A stretch of DNA of 64,000 nucleotides. Source: JACOMS01 sp051252005. GTDB lineage: Bacteria; Pseudomonadota; Alphaproteobacteria; Caulobacterales; Maricaulaceae. A program made the translations under genes and the position numbers. The notes below the pieces were generated by a model, which made no database searches, was not told the DNA's origin, and saw only the letters and a list, made by a program, of their open reading frames with translations. The stretch is from assembly GCA_051252005.1 (NCBI GenBank), contig JBPOEZ010000011.1:1-64000 (forward strand), given 5' to 3'. Every line of letters begins with the position of its first letter. Position 1 is the stretch's first letter. Of the stretch, positions 62,342 to 64,000 are shown one piece after another.

Positions 62342-62635
62342 ATGCCCATCACAAAATCAAAAGAAACCACGCTCCCTGAAGCCTTAATCTCCATGAGTTC
62401 CGCTACGGAAATGGAAAAGTTTCTCGTGGATTTGTGCACGCCTGCGGAGCTACGCGCTTTGACTGAACGCTGGCACGTCGCGCAATTACTAGACGGCGGT
62501 GAAAGCTCTTATCGAGACATCAGCGCGCAAACAGGCGTGTCCACCACGACAATAGGCCGCGTTGCCCGCTTCTTGAAAGATGAGCCTCATCAAGGGTATC
62601 GGGCCGTGCTTGACCAGCAAAAGGATATAAAATGA
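62342..62635 (+). CDS. TrpR/YerC/YecD family regulator
   Basis: 97-aa all-helical protein of the Trp repressor superfamily. CTPAELRALTERWHVAQLL (32-50) and the helix-turn-helix SYRDISAQTGVSTTTIGRVARFL (57-79, written here in its parts ISAQTGVS and TTTIGRVAR) match YerC/YecD. Its gene overlaps hisG by 4 bp (ATGA), so it is in the his operon. It probably binds the palindrome just upstream and regulates histidine genes; the ligand could be histidine, inferred by analogy with TrpR. The Shine-Dalgarno (GGAAG) is close to the ATG. Confidence 0.9.
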   Translation: MPITKSKETTLPEALISMSSATEMEKFLVDLCTPAELRALTERWHVAQLLDGGESSYRDISAQTGVSTTTIGRVARFLKDEPHQGYRAVLDQQKDIK

Positions 62636-63516
62636 CCCAACGTTTACGCATTGCCTTGCAGAAAAAAGGCCGCCTCGCCGATGACAGCTACGCGCTTTTG
62701 AAAAAGTGCGGACTGCGCTTCACGATTCGCGGCGGCGGTCTTTTGGCGCGGGTAAAGAACATGCCGATAGATCTTTTGCTCGTGCGTGATGATGACATCC
62801 CGTCTTTTGTGGCCAATGATGCTAGTGATATCGGTATTGTTGGAGAAAATGTTCTGGTCGAAGAACAGCTATCCAGCAAAACCGAACTTGACGCCAAGAT
62901 TGCTATGCGCCTCGGCTTCTCCCGCTGTAAATTATGCCTTGCCTCATCTGACAAGTCAGACATTCGAGTGCCGAATGACCTAAACAACACAACGATTGCA
63001 ACAACTTACCCTGGTGTTCTCGCGCAATATTTAAAAGAGAAAAGCATCTCAGCAAAATCCGTAGAGATGAAAGGCGCCGTAGAGCTTGCCCCGTCTATTG
63101 GTATTGCTCAATCAATTTGCGATCTTGTCTCATCAGGCGCAACCCTAGAAGCCAACGGCCTCACAGCGTTTGAAACCATTCTGGAAAGTGAAGCGGTTCT
63201 CATTACATCGAACCGCGCTTTAAGCCCTGAAAAGCAGGCTATTCTAAACAAGCTCATGAGCCGCGTTGACGGTGTCATAAAATCATCTGAGACCAAATAC
63301 ATCATGATGAATGCGCCTAAGAATAAGCTCGACGCGATTACAGCGCTACTACCGGGAGCTGATGCCCCTACCATCATGCCGCTCGCTGGCAATGATGATC
63401 TGGTTGCCATACAGGCGGTCTGCACAGAGAATATATTTTGGGAAACATTAGAAGACCTTAAAGCCTTAGGCGCGCGGGCTATTCTTGTACTCCCTATTGA
63501 AAAAATGATGAGCTAA
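62632..63516 (+). CDS. hisG: ATP phosphoribosyltransferase (long form)
   Basis: 294-aa HisG_L, the first enzyme of histidine synthesis. RIALQKKGRL, SDIGIVGENVLVEE, TTYPGVLAQYL and the PRPP loop DLVSSGATLEANGL are present. The C-terminal about 75 residues form the regulatory domain that gives histidine feedback in long forms, so HisZ is not needed. It starts within the stop of the TrpR-like gene and precedes hisD by 2 bp. Confidence 0.96.
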   Translation: MTQRLRIALQKKGRLADDSYALLKKCGLRFTIRGGGLLARVKNMPIDLLLVRDDDIPSFVANDASDIGIVGENVLVEEQLSSKTELDAKIAMRLGFSRCKLCLASSDKSDIRVPNDLNNTTIATTYPGVLAQYLKEKSISAKSVEMKGAVELAPSIGIAQSICDLVSSGATLEANGLTAFETILESEAVLITSNRALSPEKQAILNKLMSRVDGVIKSSETKYIMMNAPKNKLDAITALLPGADAPTIMPLAGNDDLVAIQAVCTENIFWETLEDLKALGARAILVLPIEKMMS

Positions 63517-63518
63517 TC

Positions 63519-64000
63519 ATGCGCCGCTTTATTTGGGCAGATTTATCAAAAACAGAGCGCGTAGAGGCTCTTGCGCGCCCTGTTGGCCTGTCGAATGAAG
63601 ACCTAGCAAGTCGTGTAAAAGGCATCATGAACGCCGTTAAAAACGGCGGCGATAAAGCCGTGTTGGACTACACACAGCAGTTTGACGGGGCTACCCTCAA
63701 TACGCTTGCCGTCGTGCAAAGTGATCTAAAAGCCGCGTGGGAGGCGCTTCCGGCGAACCAAAAGCAAGCATTGGAATTGGCTAAGGCTAATATTGAAGCG
63801 TTTCACGAAGCGCAGAAACCCTCTCCAATCGAGGTCGAAACCATGCCCGGCGTTATGTGCCGCCGCGAACCCCGCCCTATTGAAGTTGCCGGCCTCTATG
63901 TTCCTGGCGGCACTGCCCCCCTCGTCTCGACGCTCCTTATGCTAGCCGTTCCCGCCGCTATTGCAGGTGTATCCCGCCGCATCGTCGTGACGCCACCTGG
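63519..64000 (+). CDS. hisD: Histidinol dehydrogenase (partial)
   Basis: N-terminal 160 residues of HisD, cut by the window end. MRRFIWADLSKTERVEALARP, then VLDYTQQFDG, RREPRPIEVAGLYVPGGTAP (the family's PLSSVGLYVPGG-like motif) and the start of the catalytic domain are recognisable. It oxidises histidinol to histidine with NAD and zinc. It starts 2 bp after the hisG stop (ATG at 63519). Confidence 0.94.
   Translation, partial: MRRFIWADLSKTERVEALARPVGLSNEDLASRVKGIMNAVKNGGDKAVLDYTQQFDGATLNTLAVVQSDLKAAWEALPANQKQALELAKANIEAFHEAQKPSPIEVETMPGVMCRREPRPIEVAGLYVPGGTAPLVSTLLMLAVPAAIAGVSRRIVVTPP

Noticed and set aside
1..64000. Mobile elements, prophage or CRISPR arrays
   Set aside because: No transposase, integrase, cas gene, direct-repeat array or tRNA-flanked att duplication was seen. 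tRNA-Leu, tRNA-Cys and tRNA-Ser have no partial copies nearby.

Overview
The window looks like chromosomal core sequence from a free-living, moderate-GC alphaproteobacterium of the Caulobacterales/Maricaulales type (Hyphomonadaceae or Robiginitomaculaceae-like). The evidence is the block of isoaspartyl-methyltransferase-like gene, TolC, PopZ and valS; DUF3108 next to rpmB; cysE followed by DUF3126; the rlpA-dacF-tmk-holB-tatD-MBL block; and three GANTC (CcrM-type) sites in front of popZ. Taxonomy is inferred from gene content only. No transposase, integrase, phage gene or CRISPR array was seen. Almost all of the window is ordinary housekeeping sequence, so the unusual signals are in regulation, domain architecture and gene order.

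Layout. 0-3.1 kb: radC, map, sfsA (minus) and a CinA-type domain protein (plus). 3.1-3.4 kb: tRNA-Leu(UAA) and tRNA-Cys(GCA). 3.6-11.2 kb: methyltransferase, TolC, a very large PopZ homologue (736 aa) and a valyl-tRNA synthetase with an enlarged insertion. 11.2-16.9 kb: PAP2/IPC-synthase-like membrane enzyme, alpha/beta hydrolase, LysE exporter, acyl-CoA synthetase, threonine-dehydratase-like enzyme. 17-21.6 kb: two exported hydrolases (PD40-amidohydrolase and M28 peptidase). 21.7-24.9 kb: flavin reductase-MarR fusion, histidine kinase and single-domain receiver. 24.9-31.8 kb: a minus-strand operon rpe, heparinase-like, CapD/FlaA1-type dehydratase, purH, trpC.

31.8-38.8 kb: SDR, alpha/beta hydrolase, DUF3108, rpmB, rpmE, the glutathione-dependent formaldehyde pair (S-formylglutathione hydrolase and class III alcohol dehydrogenase) and an acyltransferase. 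38.8-45.5 kb: queF, cysE-DUF3126-gamma carbonic anhydrase, GYF-like protein, rhomboid, GDYXXLXY/DUF2157 pair, patatin, tRNA-Ser(UGA). 45.6-51.7 kb: AT-rich gap with a long hairpin, then rlpA, dacF, tmk, holB, tatD, MBL. 51.8-57 kb: secreted seven-bladed propeller protein, eno, rpmF, arfB and a coiled-coil filament-like protein. 57-64 kb: TauE, DMT transporter, tadA, lipoprotein amidohydrolase, rluB, and a TrpR/YerC-like regulator leading into hisG and hisD (cut by the window end).

The strongest leads are: (1) a TrpR-fold regulator that heads a his operon, with a 30-bp near-perfect palindrome over its predicted -10 box and half-site geometry like the E. coli trp operator; (2) a PopZ whose disordered acidic linker is about 630 residues rather than about 80; (3) a terminator-like hairpin inside the rpmB leader; (4) a ValRS with about 60 extra residues next to its catalytic core; and (5) a crescentin-like coiled-coil protein of unknown function.
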